A stretch of 64,000 bases of DNA. Origin: Rathayibacter caricis DSM 15933 (GTDB taxonomy: Bacteria > Actinomycetota > Actinomycetes > Actinomycetales > Microbacteriaceae). The notes under the pieces are model-generated. The model did no database searches. It saw only the letters and a program-made list of their open reading frames with translations, and was not told the origin of the DNA. Both the position numbers and the translations under genes were made by a program. This document shows, one piece after another, positions 8,937 to 18,015 of this stretch. Every line of letters starts with the position of its first letter. Position 1 is the stretch's first letter. The stretch spans positions 434,001 through 498,000 of the forward strand of contig NZ_PZPL01000001.1 of the NCBI RefSeq assembly GCF_003044275.1, read 5' to 3'.

Positions 8937-10506
8937 ACGGGTCTCCTTCGGGGGCGGGCCACGACGGGGCGGGCACGGCGGCCGCGCGCCTCCCCCACAG
9001 GTGGCTGGCATCGCGCTCGGCCGCGCGCACTCCCGCGTGCGCCAGAGCGTCGAAGAACGCGAGCCCGTCGGCCGCTCCCATCACGGGCACCATCGGAGTG
9101 ACGGGGCCGGTGACCGTGTGCACGCGGGCCGAGGCGAGCCCCAGCAGGCGCTGGACGGGCCCCTGCTGGACGCCGATGCTCTGCATGCGCGCGAGCGGCA
9201 CGACCGCGACGCGCCGCCAGACGGCTCCGCTGCGCAGGATCACCACGTCGTCGGTGAGCCGGTAGCCGGTGCGGCGCCAGGAGAACGGGCGGAGCCACGC
9301 CGCGGCGCGGGGCGCCCGGGTGAAACCGGTGGCGTCGCGGTGCCGCAGTGCGTCGCCGACGGGAGTGGCCTCGGCGCCCTCCGCGGCGCCCGGCAGCAGC
9401 AGCCCGAGCACCTTCTCGACGTCGCGCAGATCGCCGACCGGGAGGATCGTGGTGTTCGGCTGTCCGTTCGCGCCCTGGGATGCGGCGTGGCCGGCGCGGT
9501 CGATCTTCACCTGCCACCACCCGAAGGGCCGCCAGAGCAGCGGCTGGGTGATCTCGACCGCGTGGACGCGGCCGGGCGGCAGCGTGTCGCTGCTGGTCGA
9601 GAAGACTCCGTAGCCGACGCGGACGCCGTCGGGAGTGGCGGCGATCGAGTAGCGCAGCGAGCGCACGAACTGGCGCACGTAGTAGCTGCCGGAGCCGAGC
9701 AGGCCCGGCAGGATCGCGATCAGCACGTAGGGCGACCCGTGGACCGCGACGAGCACCACCGCCACGATCGACGCCGCCAGGAACAGGGTGAACCCGCTGA
9801 AGACGAGCGAGCCCAGCAGCCGGCCGGGCGGGATCGACAGGATCGACTCCGGGGGCGTGCCGTCGTCGTCCGTCCCGCCGAACTCCTCCAGCCGGCGCGC
9901 CAGGAAGCCGCCGGCCGGAGCCTCCCCCGGAGCGCCCGCCTCGCGCTCGCGGACACCGGAGGCGAGCCGCAGGATGTCGCGGCGGAGCGCGTCCACCAGG
10001 CGCGAACCGAGGTACGAGAGCTGCACGTTGGCGTCCTGGCCCGCGACGCCGACCTCGAGCTTCGCGGCGCCGAAGATCCGGGCGACGAGCGGGCGCTGCA
10101 CGGCGATCCCCTGGATGCGGTCCAGGCGCGCGCGGCGGTTCGTGCGGAACAGCACGCCCGAGCGCACCTCCACGACCTCCTCGGTGATGCGGAAGGTGTG
10201 CATCCGCCACGACAGCCAGAAGGCGAAGACCGCGACGCCGAGTCCGACCGCCACCGCGAGGAGCGCCCAGCCGATCAGTCCGCGGTTCACGAGCTGATCG
10301 ACGGGGTCGCCGCTCTCGTACTCGCCGGCACCGGGCAGGAACAGCTCGACGAGGCGCTCGCGCAGGTTCGTGATCAGGATGCCCAGCACGACGATCAGGC
10401 CGATGCCGCCCTTGAGGACGGGCGTCGCCGGGTGCAGGCGGTGCCACTCCCCGTCGGCGAGGTCGGTCTCGATGCCGCGGACCGCTCGCTCGGGAGCCTC
10501 GCTCAC
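8929..10506 (-). CDS. bacterial PH domain membrane protein (YdbT type)
   Basis: A 525-residue polytopic membrane protein with repeated bPH_2 domains separated by helix pairs (for example GGIGLIVVLGILITNL near residue 30 and LLGSLVFSGFTLFLAASIVAVVLVA, each shown only in part). Motifs such as RRARLDRIQGIAVQRPLVAR and RVHAVEITQPLLWRPFG are typical of the bPH_2 repeat. It forms the second gene of a YdbS/YdbT-like pair; in Bacillus such pairs affect resistance to peptides, but the role here is unknown. GTG at 10506 overlaps the stop of the preceding gene (GTGA). Confidence 0.85.
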   Translation of the reverse strand: MSEAPERAVRGIETDLADGEWHRLHPATPVLKGGIGLIVVLGILITNLRERLVELFLPGAGEYESGDPVDQLVNRGLIGWALLAVAVGLGVAVFAFWLSWRMHTFRITEEVVEVRSGVLFRTNRRARLDRIQGIAVQRPLVARIFGAAKLEVGVAGQDANVQLSYLGSRLVDALRRDILRLASGVREREAGAPGEAPAGGFLARRLEEFGGTDDDGTPPESILSIPPGRLLGSLVFSGFTLFLAASIVAVVLVAVHGSPYVLIAILPGLLGSGSYYVRQFVRSLRYSIAATPDGVRVGYGVFSTSSDTLPPGRVHAVEITQPLLWRPFGWWQVKIDRAGHAASQGANGQPNTTILPVGDLRDVEKVLGLLLPGAAEGAEATPVGDALRHRDATGFTRAPRAAAWLRPFSWRRTGYRLTDDVVILRSGAVWRRVAVVPLARMQSIGVQQGPVQRLLGLASARVHTVTGPVTPMVPVMGAADGLAFFDALAHAGVRAAERDASHLWGRRAAAVPAPSWPAPEGDPYA

Positions 10507-11162
10507 AGCCCGGCCCGGCGCGATTCGGCGAGCGCGACGAGACTGTCGCGCAGCTGCTCCGCGTCGGCCTCGGCCAGGCCGGGGATGCTCACTCCGGTCG
10601 CCGCGGCGGCGGTCACGAAGCGCAGGTCGGCGAGGCCCAGCGCCCGGGCGAGCGGTCCGCGGTTGACGTCGATGAGCTGCATCCGGCCGTAGGGCACGGA
10701 CACGAAGCGCTGGAACATGATGCCGCGGCGGAAGAGCAGGTCGTCGTCGCGGAGGAGGTAGCCGTACGCCCGGGCGCGGCGCGGCGCGACGATGAGGAGG
10801 GTCAGCGCGAGCGCGGCGGCGGCGAGGAGCGCGATCCATGCCCAGCCCACTCCGACGAGCCAGAGAACGACGGGCACGGCGAGCAGCACCACGCTCGAGA
10901 CGACGGCCGACACGATCTCGACCGCGATGTAGCGGGGCGAGACGCGGCGCCAGTCACCGGTGAGCTCGAGGCGGGTCCCGAGGGCGCTCGGCTCGACCTG
11001 CGGCGCCGACGGCTCGGCCTGCGTCGCGAGCGGCTCGCGCTGCAACGCGAGCGGCTCGTCCTGCGGGAGCGGCTGCGGCTCCGCGCGCTCCCGGCGCGCC
11101 TCCTCCTCGAGCCGCGCCTCGCGGCGGGACTGCGGCTGCTGCGGCTCGTCCGTCATGCTCAC
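10503..11162 (-). CDS. PH domain membrane protein (YdbS type)
   Basis: A 219-residue protein. The first 60 residues are polar, with an unusual Gln/Pro/Leu-rich repeat (QPLPQDEPLALQREPL). Two transmembrane helices follow (about residues 95-135), then a bPH_2 domain with DDDLLFRRGIMFQRFVSVPYGRMQLIDVNRGP. This is the classic small partner of the larger PH-domain protein encoded directly downstream, with which it overlaps by four bases. It is 33 bp downstream of the DUF3180 gene and probably in the folate operon transcript. Confidence 0.85.
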   Translation of the reverse strand: MSMTDEPQQPQSRREARLEEEARRERAEPQPLPQDEPLALQREPLATQAEPSAPQVEPSALGTRLELTGDWRRVSPRYIAVEIVSAVVSSVVLLAVPVVLWLVGVGWAWIALLAAAALALTLLIVAPRRARAYGYLLRDDDLLFRRGIMFQRFVSVPYGRMQLIDVNRGPLARALGLADLRFVTAAAATGVSIPGLAEADAEQLRDSLVALAESRRAGL

Positions 11163-11195
11163 GTACTCCTGTCGGCGACCCTCCGGCGGCCGGCG

Positions 11196-11672
11196 TCAGG
11201 CGCGGTTCGCCTCGCCGACCACGGCGTCGTCGTCGTCATCGCTCGGCGGGATGGTGCAGAGGTGCTCGGCGACCAGTCCGGCCACCAGCAGGACGATCGA
11301 TCCCGCGATCGTGGCGACGTCCTGCCACACGGAGCCTAGCGAAGGCACCGCGCGGCTCAGCAGGTAGACCAGGATCCCGCCCGAGGCTCCCAGCAGCAAC
11401 GCTCCGACCAGGCTCGAGGCCTTCGCCAGCACCACGACGCGCATCGCGCGGAACGGATCGATCCGTCGGCGCAGGGTTCCCGTGGTGGCCCGGTGGATCG
11501 GGATCGCGAAGGCGAGGACCACGGCCGCGACCACGACCAGGGTGAGCGGCACCGTCAACGGCGGCAGCAGCACGGGGCGACCGGAGGAGGCGATCGCCAG
11601 GTCGAGGAGGAACCCCGCCACGGCGCCCGCGAGGGCGAGGCCGAGCAGGGTGCTGAGGCGGGTGCGCGTCAC
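11196..11672 (-). CDS. DUF3180 four-helix membrane protein
   Basis: A 158-residue integral membrane protein with four hydrophobic helices (roughly residues 7-27, 33-58, 78-104 and 117-138) and an acidic Asp-run (SDDDDDAV) near the C-terminus. It is the DUF3180 protein that follows folK in most Actinobacteria; no function is established. GTG at 11672 forms a GTGA overlap with the folK stop, indicating coupling to folate gene expression. Confidence 0.85.
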   Translation of the reverse strand: MTRTRLSTLLGLALAGAVAGFLLDLAIASSGRPVLLPPLTVPLTLVVVAAVVLAFAIPIHRATTGTLRRRIDPFRAMRVVVLAKASSLVGALLLGASGGILVYLLSRAVPSLGSVWQDVATIAGSIVLLVAGLVAEHLCTIPPSDDDDDAVVGEANRA

Positions 11673-12283
11673 GGAGTGCTGCTCTCGGGGTCGGGTGTGC
11701 CGGGGGCGGTGCTCGTCGGTGCGCTCGCGGCGCGGGCGCCCCTCCACGCTATCGCTCCGGGCCACGGATGCACCGGGTCGCTCGCGAGGGCCCGCAGCTG
11801 CGCGACGGAGCCGTGCCCCGGCAGGACCGCGTCGGGCTCGACGTCGAGCCACGGCTCGAGGACGAAGGCGCGCTCGGCGGCGCGGGGGTGCGGGAGGGTG
11901 AGGTGCGGGTCGTCGCGGACGACGGCTCCGACCGCGATCAGGTCGATGTCGAGCGTGCGGTCGCCCCAGCGCTCCTCGCCCTCCCCCCGGAGGCGGCCGC
12001 ACGCGCGCTCGATCGCGGAAGTCGCCGCGAGGAGGTCCTCGGGATCGAGAGTCGTGGATCCGGTGACCACCGCGTTGAGGTAGCCGGGTGCGTCGTGGTC
12101 GACCCCGTCGAGCTTCCACGCGGGGGTCTCGACGACCTTCGAGACGGCGTGCACGCGCAGTCCCGGAGTGGTGGCGAGCGCGCGGACCGCCTCCTCCAGG
12201 TGCGCGAGGCGGTCGCCGAGATTGCTGCCGAGCGCGAGGACGACCCGGCGCTCCGGGAGGATCCGCTCCTGTCGGGGCCTCAC
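11669..12283 (-). CDS. folK: 2-amino-4-hydroxy-6-hydroxymethyldihydropteridine pyrophosphokinase
   Basis: Transfers pyrophosphate from ATP to 6-hydroxymethyl-7,8-dihydropterin, the step before dihydropteroate synthase. The 204-residue protein contains VLALGSNLGDRLAHLEEAV (residues 14-32) and RWGDRTLDIDLIAVG near residue 105, both diagnostic. The C-terminal 30 residues are a low-complexity Ala/Pro/Ser tail beyond the usual fold. GTG at 12283 overlaps the folB stop as GTGA. Confidence 0.95.
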   Translation of the reverse strand: MRPRQERILPERRVVLALGSNLGDRLAHLEEAVRALATTPGLRVHAVSKVVETPAWKLDGVDHDAPGYLNAVVTGSTTLDPEDLLAATSAIERACGRLRGEGEERWGDRTLDIDLIAVGAVVRDDPHLTLPHPRAAERAFVLEPWLDVEPDAVLPGHGSVAQLRALASDPVHPWPGAIAWRGARAASAPTSTAPGTPDPESSTP

Positions 12284-12717
12284 GAGCGGGCCCGGGTGAT
12301 CTGCACGGCGACGTCGTCGAACGGCAGCGGGATGGGCGCGTCGGGCTTGTGGACGGTGATGCGCACCACGTCGGCCGCCGCGAAGCCGAGCGCGACGGCG
12401 GCGAGGCGCTCGGCGACCGTCTCGATGAGGTCGACCGGATCGCGGGTCACCGCGTCCGCGAGCGCGATCGCGAGCTCGCCGTAGTGGACCGTCTCGGCGA
12501 GGGCGTCGGCGCCGGCGGCGGGCGCGACGTCGAGCCAGACGGTCGCGTCGATCAGGAAGTCCTGACCGTTCTCGCGCTCGAAGTCGAAGACGCCGTGGTG
12601 CGCGCGCACGCGCAGCCCCGTGAGGGTGATGGAGTCGCGCAGCGCGAGGGCGGCGGGGTCGACGGCGGAGGGGCGGACGCCGGTCGGGACGGACGCGGAC
12701 GGTTCGGACTCGGTCAC
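12280..12717 (-). CDS. folB: dihydroneopterin aldolase
   Basis: Cleaves 7,8-dihydroneopterin to 6-hydroxymethyldihydropterin and glycolaldehyde. The 145-residue protein has a 25-residue variable N-terminal extension, then ITLTGLRVRAHHGVFDFERENGQ-like FolB core sequence (shown in part: RVRAHHGVFDFE), the VHYGELA segment and VRITVHKPDAPIPL near the end. It starts at GTG 12717, which overlaps the folP stop by four bases. Confidence 0.94.
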   Translation of the reverse strand: MTESEPSASVPTGVRPSAVDPAALALRDSITLTGLRVRAHHGVFDFERENGQDFLIDATVWLDVAPAAGADALAETVHYGELAIALADAVTRDPVDLIETVAERLAAVALGFAAADVVRITVHKPDAPIPLPFDDVAVQITRARS

Positions 12718-13571
12718 CGGAGCTCCTCGTGCAGGCGGGCGGAGAGCGCCAGGGCGCGGGCGCTCGAGCGGACGTCGTGCACCCGGACACCCCAGGCGCC
12801 GCGGTCGGCGGCGAGGAGGCTGAGCATGGCGGTCACGTCGTCGCGCTCGGCGGCGGCGGCCTCGGCGGCGAACGGAGCGAGGAAGCGCTTGCGCGAGTGC
12901 CCGACGAGCACAGGGAAGCCGAGCGACACGATCGAGTCGAGGTGCGCGAGGAGGGCCCAGTCGTGGCCGCCGTTCTTCGCGAAGCCGAGTCCCGGATCCA
13001 GGATCAGGCGGTCGTCGCGGATGCCCGCCTCGCGCGCCGCGTCGATCCGGCGCTCGAGCTCGCCCCGCACCTCTCCCACGACGTCGGCGTAGGAGGCGAG
13101 CGCGTTCATGTCGGCGCTGTGGCCGCGCCAGTGCATGGCGATGTAGACGGCGCCGCGCTCGGCGACGAGCGGCAGCATGGCGGGGTCGGCGAGGCCGCCC
13201 GAGACGTCGTTGACGACCAGCGCGCCGGCGTCCAGGGCTGCCTCGGCCGTCGCCGCGCTCATGGTGTCGATGCTGACCTGCACGCCCTCCGTGGCGAGCG
13301 CGCGGACCACGGGGAGCACGCGCGCCTGCTCGGCGTCGGCGTCCACGCGCGCGGCGCCCGGTCGCGTCGACTCGCCGCCGACGTCGATCAGGTCGGCGCC
13401 GAACGCGGCCGGCCCGTCGCCGCTCGAGCGCGTCATGCCGATGCCGTGCCGCACAGCGTCGTCGACCGAGAACCAGCGGCCGCCGTCGCTGAAGGAGTCG
13501 GGGGTGACGTTGAGGATCCCGAGCAGGGCGGCGCGCCCGGTCGGCGCGAGGTCGGCGGCGGAGGGGGGCAC
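12714..13571 (-). CDS. folP: dihydropteroate synthase
   Basis: Joins the activated pterin to p-aminobenzoate; the target of sulfonamides. The 285-residue protein has all key signatures: LLGILNVTPDSFSDGGRW (residues 16-33), DVGGESTRPGA near residue 64, LDPGLGFAKN near 191 and VLVGHSRKRFL near 220. GTG at 13571 is one base after the folE stop codon, so the two genes are tightly coupled. Confidence 0.96.
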   Translation of the reverse strand: MPPSAADLAPTGRAALLGILNVTPDSFSDGGRWFSVDDAVRHGIGMTRSSGDGPAAFGADLIDVGGESTRPGAARVDADAEQARVLPVVRALATEGVQVSIDTMSAATAEAALDAGALVVNDVSGGLADPAMLPLVAERGAVYIAMHWRGHSADMNALASYADVVGEVRGELERRIDAAREAGIRDDRLILDPGLGFAKNGGHDWALLAHLDSIVSLGFPVLVGHSRKRFLAPFAAEAAAAERDDVTAMLSLLAADRGAWGVRVHDVRSSARALALSARLHEELR

Positions 13572-13572
13572 G

Positions 13573-14166
13573 TCACTCCCCCCGAGCGGCGCCGATCAGC
13601 GCGATGATCTCGGCACGGGCGGCGGGCTCGGCGAGGGTGCCGCGGGCGGCGACCGTGACGGTCGAGCTGCGGGTCTGGCGCGGTCCGCGCATCCGCACGC
13701 AGCCGTGCTCGGCGTCGACCACGACCACGACGCCCTCGGGCGCGAGGCCCGTCTGGATCACGTCGGCGATCTGCTCGGTCAGCCGCTCCTGGAGCTGGAG
13801 CCGCGAGGCGACGGTCTCGACGACGCGCGGCAGGCGGCCGAGGCCGACGACCCGCTCCCCCGCGCGGTAGGCGATGTGCGCGACGCCGACGAACGGCAGG
13901 AGGTGGTGCTCGCAGACGGAGCGGAACGCGAGATCGCGGACGATCACGGTCTGCCCGTCCGGGTGCGCGGTCGCCTCGCCCTCGACGACCGCGAAGGTCT
14001 CGTCGAGGTGGGAGGCGGGGTCGACGTCGCTCTCGCCGAAGAACTCCTCGTACGCCTCGGCGAAGCGCCGCGGAGTGGAGGCGAGCCCCTCGCGACCGGG
14101 GTCGTCCCCGATGGCCGCGAGGAGCTCGACGACGGCGGCCTCGATGCGCGCCCTGTCGACGGCCAC
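13573..14166 (-). CDS. folE: GTP cyclohydrolase I
   Basis: Converts GTP to 7,8-dihydroneopterin triphosphate, the first step of folate synthesis. The 197-residue protein shows the zinc-binding FRSVCEHHLLPFVGVAHIAY (about residues 80-99), GLGRLPRVVETVASRLQLQE near 117 and the HGCVRMRGPRQ motif near 154. GTG at 14166 is seven bases after the ftsH stop, so it follows ftsH in the same transcript. Confidence 0.96.
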   Translation of the reverse strand: MAVDRARIEAAVVELLAAIGDDPGREGLASTPRRFAEAYEEFFGESDVDPASHLDETFAVVEGEATAHPDGQTVIVRDLAFRSVCEHHLLPFVGVAHIAYRAGERVVGLGRLPRVVETVASRLQLQERLTEQIADVIQTGLAPEGVVVVVDAEHGCVRMRGPRQTRSSTVTVAARGTLAEPAARAEIIALIGAARGE

Positions 14167-14172
14167 GGGAGC

Positions 14173-16185
14173 CTAGGCCGTCGCGGGACGCGGGTTGATC
14201 AGCGGCGGACGCTGCGGCGCAGTCTGCTCCGTGCTCTCGGAGACGACTCCTCCGTCGGTCGCGCCGGCGTCGATCGGGGCCTTCGCGGCCGGGATCGCGA
14301 TGGGCGGGAGGTCGGACAGCGGGCGCTTGTCGCTCGAGAGCCACTGCGGGCGCTCGTCGATGCGGCGGACGTCCTTGAAGATGTCGGCCAGCTGGTCGTG
14401 GTCGAGCGTCTCCTTCTCGAGGAGGTCGGCGGCGAGCCGGTCGAGGATGTCGCGGTTGGCGTTGATGACCTGCCACGCCTCGTCGTGGGCCTGCTCGATG
14501 AGCTGCCGGGTCTCGGCGTCGACCCGCTCGGCGATCTGCTCGGAGTAGTCGCGCTGGTGGCCCATGTCGCGCCCGAGGAACATCTCGCCCGAGGACTGGC
14601 CGAGCTTGACGGCTCCGACGTTCGAGGACATGCCGTACTCGGTGACCATCTTGCGGGCGATCGCGGTCGCCTTCTCGATGTCGTTCGACGCTCCCGTGGT
14701 GGGGTCGTGGAAGACGATCTCCTCGGCGACGCGGCCGCCCATGGCGTAGGTCAGCTGGTCGAGGAGCTCGTTGCGGGTGGTCGAGTACTTGTCCTCGAGC
14801 GGCAGCACCATCGTGTAGCCGAGGGCGCGGCCGCGCGGCAGGATCGTCACCTTGGTGACGGGGTCGGTGTGGCGCATCGCGGCGGCGGCGAGAGCGTGCC
14901 CGCCCTCGTGGTACGCCGTGATCAGCTTCTCCTTGTCGCGCATGACGCGGGTGCGGCGCTGCGGACCGGCGATGACGCGGTCGATCGCCTCGTCGAGCGC
15001 GCGGTTGTCGATCAGCTGCGCGTTGGAGCGGGCCGTGAGCAGTGCGGCCTCGTTGAGGACGTTCGCCAGGTCGGCACCGGTGAAGCCGGGGGTCTTCCGG
15101 GCGACGACCTCGAGGTCGACTCCCTCGGCGAGCGGCTTGCCGCGGCCGTGCACCTCGAGGATGCGCTTGCGGCCGAGCATGTCCGGAGCGTCGACGCCGA
15201 TCTGGCGGTCGAAGCGGCCGGGGCGCAACAGCGCCGGGTCGAGGATGTCGGGGCGGTTGGTCGCGGCGATCAGGATGACGTTCGTCTTGACGTCGAAGCC
15301 GTCCATCTCGACGAGGAGCTGGTTCAGCGTCTGCTCGCGCTCGTCGTGGCCGCCGCCCATGCCGGCACCGCGGTGACGGCCGACGGCGTCGATCTCGTCG
15401 ACGAAGATGATGGCCGGCGAGTTCTCCTTCGCCTGCTGGAACAGGTCGCGTACGCGGCTCGCGCCGACTCCGACGAACATCTCGACGAAGTCGGAGCCCG
15501 AGATGGAGTAGAACGGCACGCCCGCCTCTCCCGCGACGGCGCGGGCGAGCAGGGTCTTGCCGGTCCCGGGAGGGCCGTAGAGGAGCACGCCCTTCGGGAT
15601 CCGCGCACCGACGGCCTGGAACTTCGCGGGCTCCTTCAGGAACTCCTTGATCTCGTGCAGCTCCTCGATGGCCTCGTCGGCACCGGCGACGTCCTGGAAC
15701 GTGACCTTCGGCGACTCCTTCGAGACCAGCTTCGCCTTCGACTTGCCGAACTGCATGACGCGGTTGCCGCCGCCCTGCATACCCGAGAGCATCAGCCAGA
15801 AGAACGCGCCGATCAGGAGGATCGGGAGCAGGAAGCCGAGCGCGGACAGGAACCAGTTGGTCTGCGGGACCTCGTCGTCGTAGCCGTCCGACGGGTCGGC
15901 CGCGGTCACGGCGTCGATGACCTCGGTGCCGCGCGGAGCCACGTAGTAGAACTGCACCTGCGTGCCGTTGTCCCCGTCGGCCTGCGAGAGCGTCAGGTCG
16001 ACCCGCTGCTCCCCGTCGACGATCTTCGCCGACTCGACCTGGCCGTCCTGCAGCAGCTGGAGGCCCTCCTGCGTGCTGATCTGCCGGAACCCGGACATCG
16101 TGATCAGAGAGGACCCGATCCACACCGCGACGATCGCGAGGACGACGTAGAGAATGGGACCCCGGAAGATGCGCTTGACGTTCAT
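14173..16185 (-). CDS. ftsH: ATP-dependent zinc metalloprotease FtsH
   Basis: Membrane-bound AAA+ protease that degrades misfolded membrane and regulatory proteins. The 670 residues run: short N-terminus, TM1 (residues 10-27), extracytoplasmic domain, TM2 (about 110-133), AAA domain with Walker A GPPGTGKT and Walker [12 protein letters not shown], second region of homology, and protease domain with the zinc motif [14 protein letters not shown]. The C-terminus is Pro/Ala-rich. The probable promoter is a TAGCCT box at 16238-16243 (minus strand), giving a leader of about 45 bases. It heads the folate operon. Confidence 0.97.
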   Translation of the reverse strand: MNVKRIFRGPILYVVLAIVAVWIGSSLITMSGFRQISTQEGLQLLQDGQVESAKIVDGEQRVDLTLSQADGDNGTQVQFYYVAPRGTEVIDAVTAADPSDGYDDEVPQTNWFLSALGFLLPILLIGAFFWLMLSGMQGGGNRVMQFGKSKAKLVSKESPKVTFQDVAGADEAIEELHEIKEFLKEPAKFQAVGARIPKGVLLYGPPGTGKTLLARAVAGEAGVPFYSISGSDFVEMFVGVGASRVRDLFQQAKENSPAIIFVDEIDAVGRHRGAGMGGGHDEREQTLNQLLVEMDGFDVKTNVILIAATNRPDILDPALLRPGRFDRQIGVDAPDMLGRKRILEVHGRGKPLAEGVDLEVVARKTPGFTGADLANVLNEAALLTARSNAQLIDNRALDEAIDRVIAGPQRRTRVMRDKEKLITAYHEGGHALAAAAMRHTDPVTKVTILPRGRALGYTMVLPLEDKYSTTRNELLDQLTYAMGGRVAEEIVFHDPTTGASNDIEKATAIARKMVTEYGMSSNVGAVKLGQSSGEMFLGRDMGHQRDYSEQIAERVDAETRQLIEQAHDEAWQVINANRDILDRLAADLLEKETLDHDQLADIFKDVRRIDERPQWLSSDKRPLSDLPPIAIPAAKAPIDAGATDGGVVSESTEQTAPQRPPLINPRPATA

Positions 16186-16237
16186 GAATGTTGCGGGTGG
16201 AGACCCGGCACCTTTCTGACGGAGAAATGTGAGTGTC

Positions 16238-16243
16238 AGGCTA
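16238..16243 (-). promoter_or_regulatory. candidate -10 box of the ftsH-folate operon
   Basis: TAGCCT on the minus strand, 52 bases before the ftsH ATG. It is the only such box in the 230-bp gap between ftsH and the GH76 gene. Confidence 0.4.
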
Positions 16244-16415
16244 CCTCCCGCACTCTGAACGCGCCCCGCGCGTTCGCCGTGGGCGTGCGTCGCGTCCTAC
16301 GCCTCGTCGTCGGGCTGCGCGATCTGCAGGGGATCCGGGGCAGGACGGGCGGGGACGAGCGGAGGGAAGCGGATTCCCGCGCGCAATGCCTGCAGATCGT
16401 ACGGGGGCGCCAGGG

Positions 16416-17486
16416 TCAGGGGGCCGGGAGGAGGCGGGCGGCGGCCTCGGTGGCGAGGACCGCGCCGAGCTGGGCCGAGAGGGTGGCGGGCAGGGTCGGC
16501 GGGGCGTCCCAGCGCGGGCCGGCGAGCAGGACGCCGTTCCTCTCCCCGGACCGCCAGAGCGCGTCGACACTGCCGAGGACGAAGGAGCGGAGGCGCTCGG
16601 CGGTCGCGGGGGCGACCCCCTCCATCAGCGCGAGATCGACGAGATGGCGGTAGGCGATGCCGCCGAAGAGGGCGCCGTCGCCCGCGCCCTGGTCGACGAG
16701 GACGCCGTCGGGAGCGAGGCGGTCGAGCAGGTCCTCGGCGGTGCGGGACGCGTGAGCGACGAGGCGCGCATCCGGCTGCAGTCGGTGCAGGGCGAGCGCC
16801 GAGCCGATGTAGACGCCGTGGTTGTAGCTGAAGGCCCAGTCGTCGCGCACCGAGCCGCCCTCGCGGCCGATGCCGTCGGCGACGAAGCCCGACTCGTCGT
16901 CGCGCAGCCGCACGTGCATCCAGTCGAACGCCGCGCGCGCGAGCACCTCGCGCCCGTCGGGACGCAGCAGCTCGAGCCGCGCGCCGAGGATCGCGAACGG
17001 CCCGTTCGCCGGGGCGTTCTTGTAATCGAGCTGACTCCGGCGCCAGGCGAGGCTCGCTCCGTGGCGGAGGTTCCAGCCCTTCCGGGCGGAGAAGCGCCAG
17101 AGCCGGTCCGCGCGGTCGAGCCAGCGCGGCTCGCCGGACGCCGCTCCGAGGCGTGCGAGAGCGCCTCCGAGCCACATCATGTCGTCGAAGTATCCGTTGA
17201 CCAGGCGCCCGCCGTTCCGGAGCCGGATCGCCCGGTACACGCGGCGCGCCCGCTCGAGATGGGCGGCGTCGCCGGTGCGCTCGAACGCGTCGACCGCCGC
17301 GTCGATCGCGTGCGCGAGCCACCAGTAGTGGAACGGAGCGTCGGCGGCGACCGAGGTCGGATAGCTCGCGTGGTACCCGATCAGGGGCGCCCGGAACAGC
17401 CGGTCGAGGCTGCGCTGCGCGACGTCGGCCCGCGCGGCGACCGGAGTCGGATCAGGCGTAGACGTGGGGCGCGAGGATCGCGACAT
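16416..17486 (-). CDS. glycoside hydrolase family 76-type protein
   Basis: A 356-residue alpha/alpha-barrel enzyme resembling GH76 alpha-1,6-mannanases. The key sign is NGYFDDMMWLGGALARLG (about residues 97-114), which holds the adjacent Asp-Asp pair used by GH76, together with aromatic motifs FHYWWLAHAIDA, YKNAPANGPFAIL and FSYNHGVYIGSALAL. No signal peptide is visible, so it acts in the cytoplasm or is exported by an unseen route. The ATG at 17486 lies inside hpt, giving a 35-base overlap and no clear ribosome binding site, so the true start may be a little downstream. Its place between hpt and ftsH is unusual. Confidence 0.8.
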   Translation of the reverse strand: MSRSSRPTSTPDPTPVAARADVAQRSLDRLFRAPLIGYHASYPTSVAADAPFHYWWLAHAIDAAVDAFERTGDAAHLERARRVYRAIRLRNGGRLVNGYFDDMMWLGGALARLGAASGEPRWLDRADRLWRFSARKGWNLRHGASLAWRRSQLDYKNAPANGPFAILGARLELLRPDGREVLARAAFDWMHVRLRDDESGFVADGIGREGGSVRDDWAFSYNHGVYIGSALALHRLQPDARLVAHASRTAEDLLDRLAPDGVLVDQGAGDGALFGGIAYRHLVDLALMEGVAPATAERLRSFVLGSVDALWRSGERNGVLLAGPRWDAPPTLPATLSAQLGAVLATEAAARLLPAP

Positions 17487-18003
17487 CGCGGAGGTTGCGG
17501 TAGCGCTCGGCGTAGTCGAGGCCGTATCCGATGACGAAGTCGTTCGGGATGTCGAACCCGACGTACGCGACGTCGACCTCGACCTTGGCGGCGCGGGGCT
17601 TCCGGAACAGCGCGCAGATCTCGACCGACTCGGCGCCTCGGCTCCGCAGGTTGCCCTGCAGCCACGAGAGGGTGAGACCGGAGTCGATGATGTCCTCGAC
17701 GATCAGCACCTTGCGATCGGTGATGTCGGTGTCGAGGTCCTTCAGGATCCGCACGACACCCGAGGACTTGGTGCTGCTGCCGTAGGAGGAGACGGCCATC
17801 CAGTCCATGACGATGTCGATCTTGAGCTCGCGAGCGAGGTCGGCCATGACCATCACGGCACCGCGCAGGACGCCCACGATGAGCAGGTTCTCCCCGGCGT
17901 AGTCGCGCTCGATCGCGCGGGCCAGGTCGCGGATCCGCGCGTGGATCTCGGCCTCGGTGTAGAGGACCTCGGTGATGTCGTCGGCGATGTCGGCTGCTTC
18001 CAC
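17452..18003 (-). CDS. hpt: hypoxanthine phosphoribosyltransferase
   Basis: Salvages hypoxanthine and guanine with PRPP to IMP and GMP. The 183-residue protein carries the PRPP-binding motif VLIVEDIIDSGLTLSWL (about residues 99-115), the base-contacting segment VDVAYVGFDIPNDFVIGYGL and a basic KPRAAK stretch. GTG at 18003 has a TAGAGT box six bases upstream, so it probably has its own leaderless transcript even though tilS lies upstream on the same strand. Confidence 0.95.
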   Translation of the reverse strand: MEAADIADDITEVLYTEAEIHARIRDLARAIERDYAGENLLIVGVLRGAVMVMADLARELKIDIVMDWMAVSSYGSSTKSSGVVRILKDLDTDITDRKVLIVEDIIDSGLTLSWLQGNLRSRGAESVEICALFRKPRAAKVEVDVAYVGFDIPNDFVIGYGLDYAERYRNLRDVAILAPHVYA

Positions 18004-18009
18004 CCGATC

Positions 18010-18015
18010 ACTCTA
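18010..18015 (-). promoter_or_regulatory. -10 box, leaderless start of hpt
   Basis: TAGAGT on the minus strand, six bases before GTG at 18003. Confidence 0.55.

Noticed and set aside
16297..16415. Small gene between the GH76 gene and ftsH (frame ending ...IAQPDDEA)
   Set aside because: The frame reads protein-like for about 40 codons but has no ATG or GTG start and no ribosome binding site; only a TTG at 16386 would serve.
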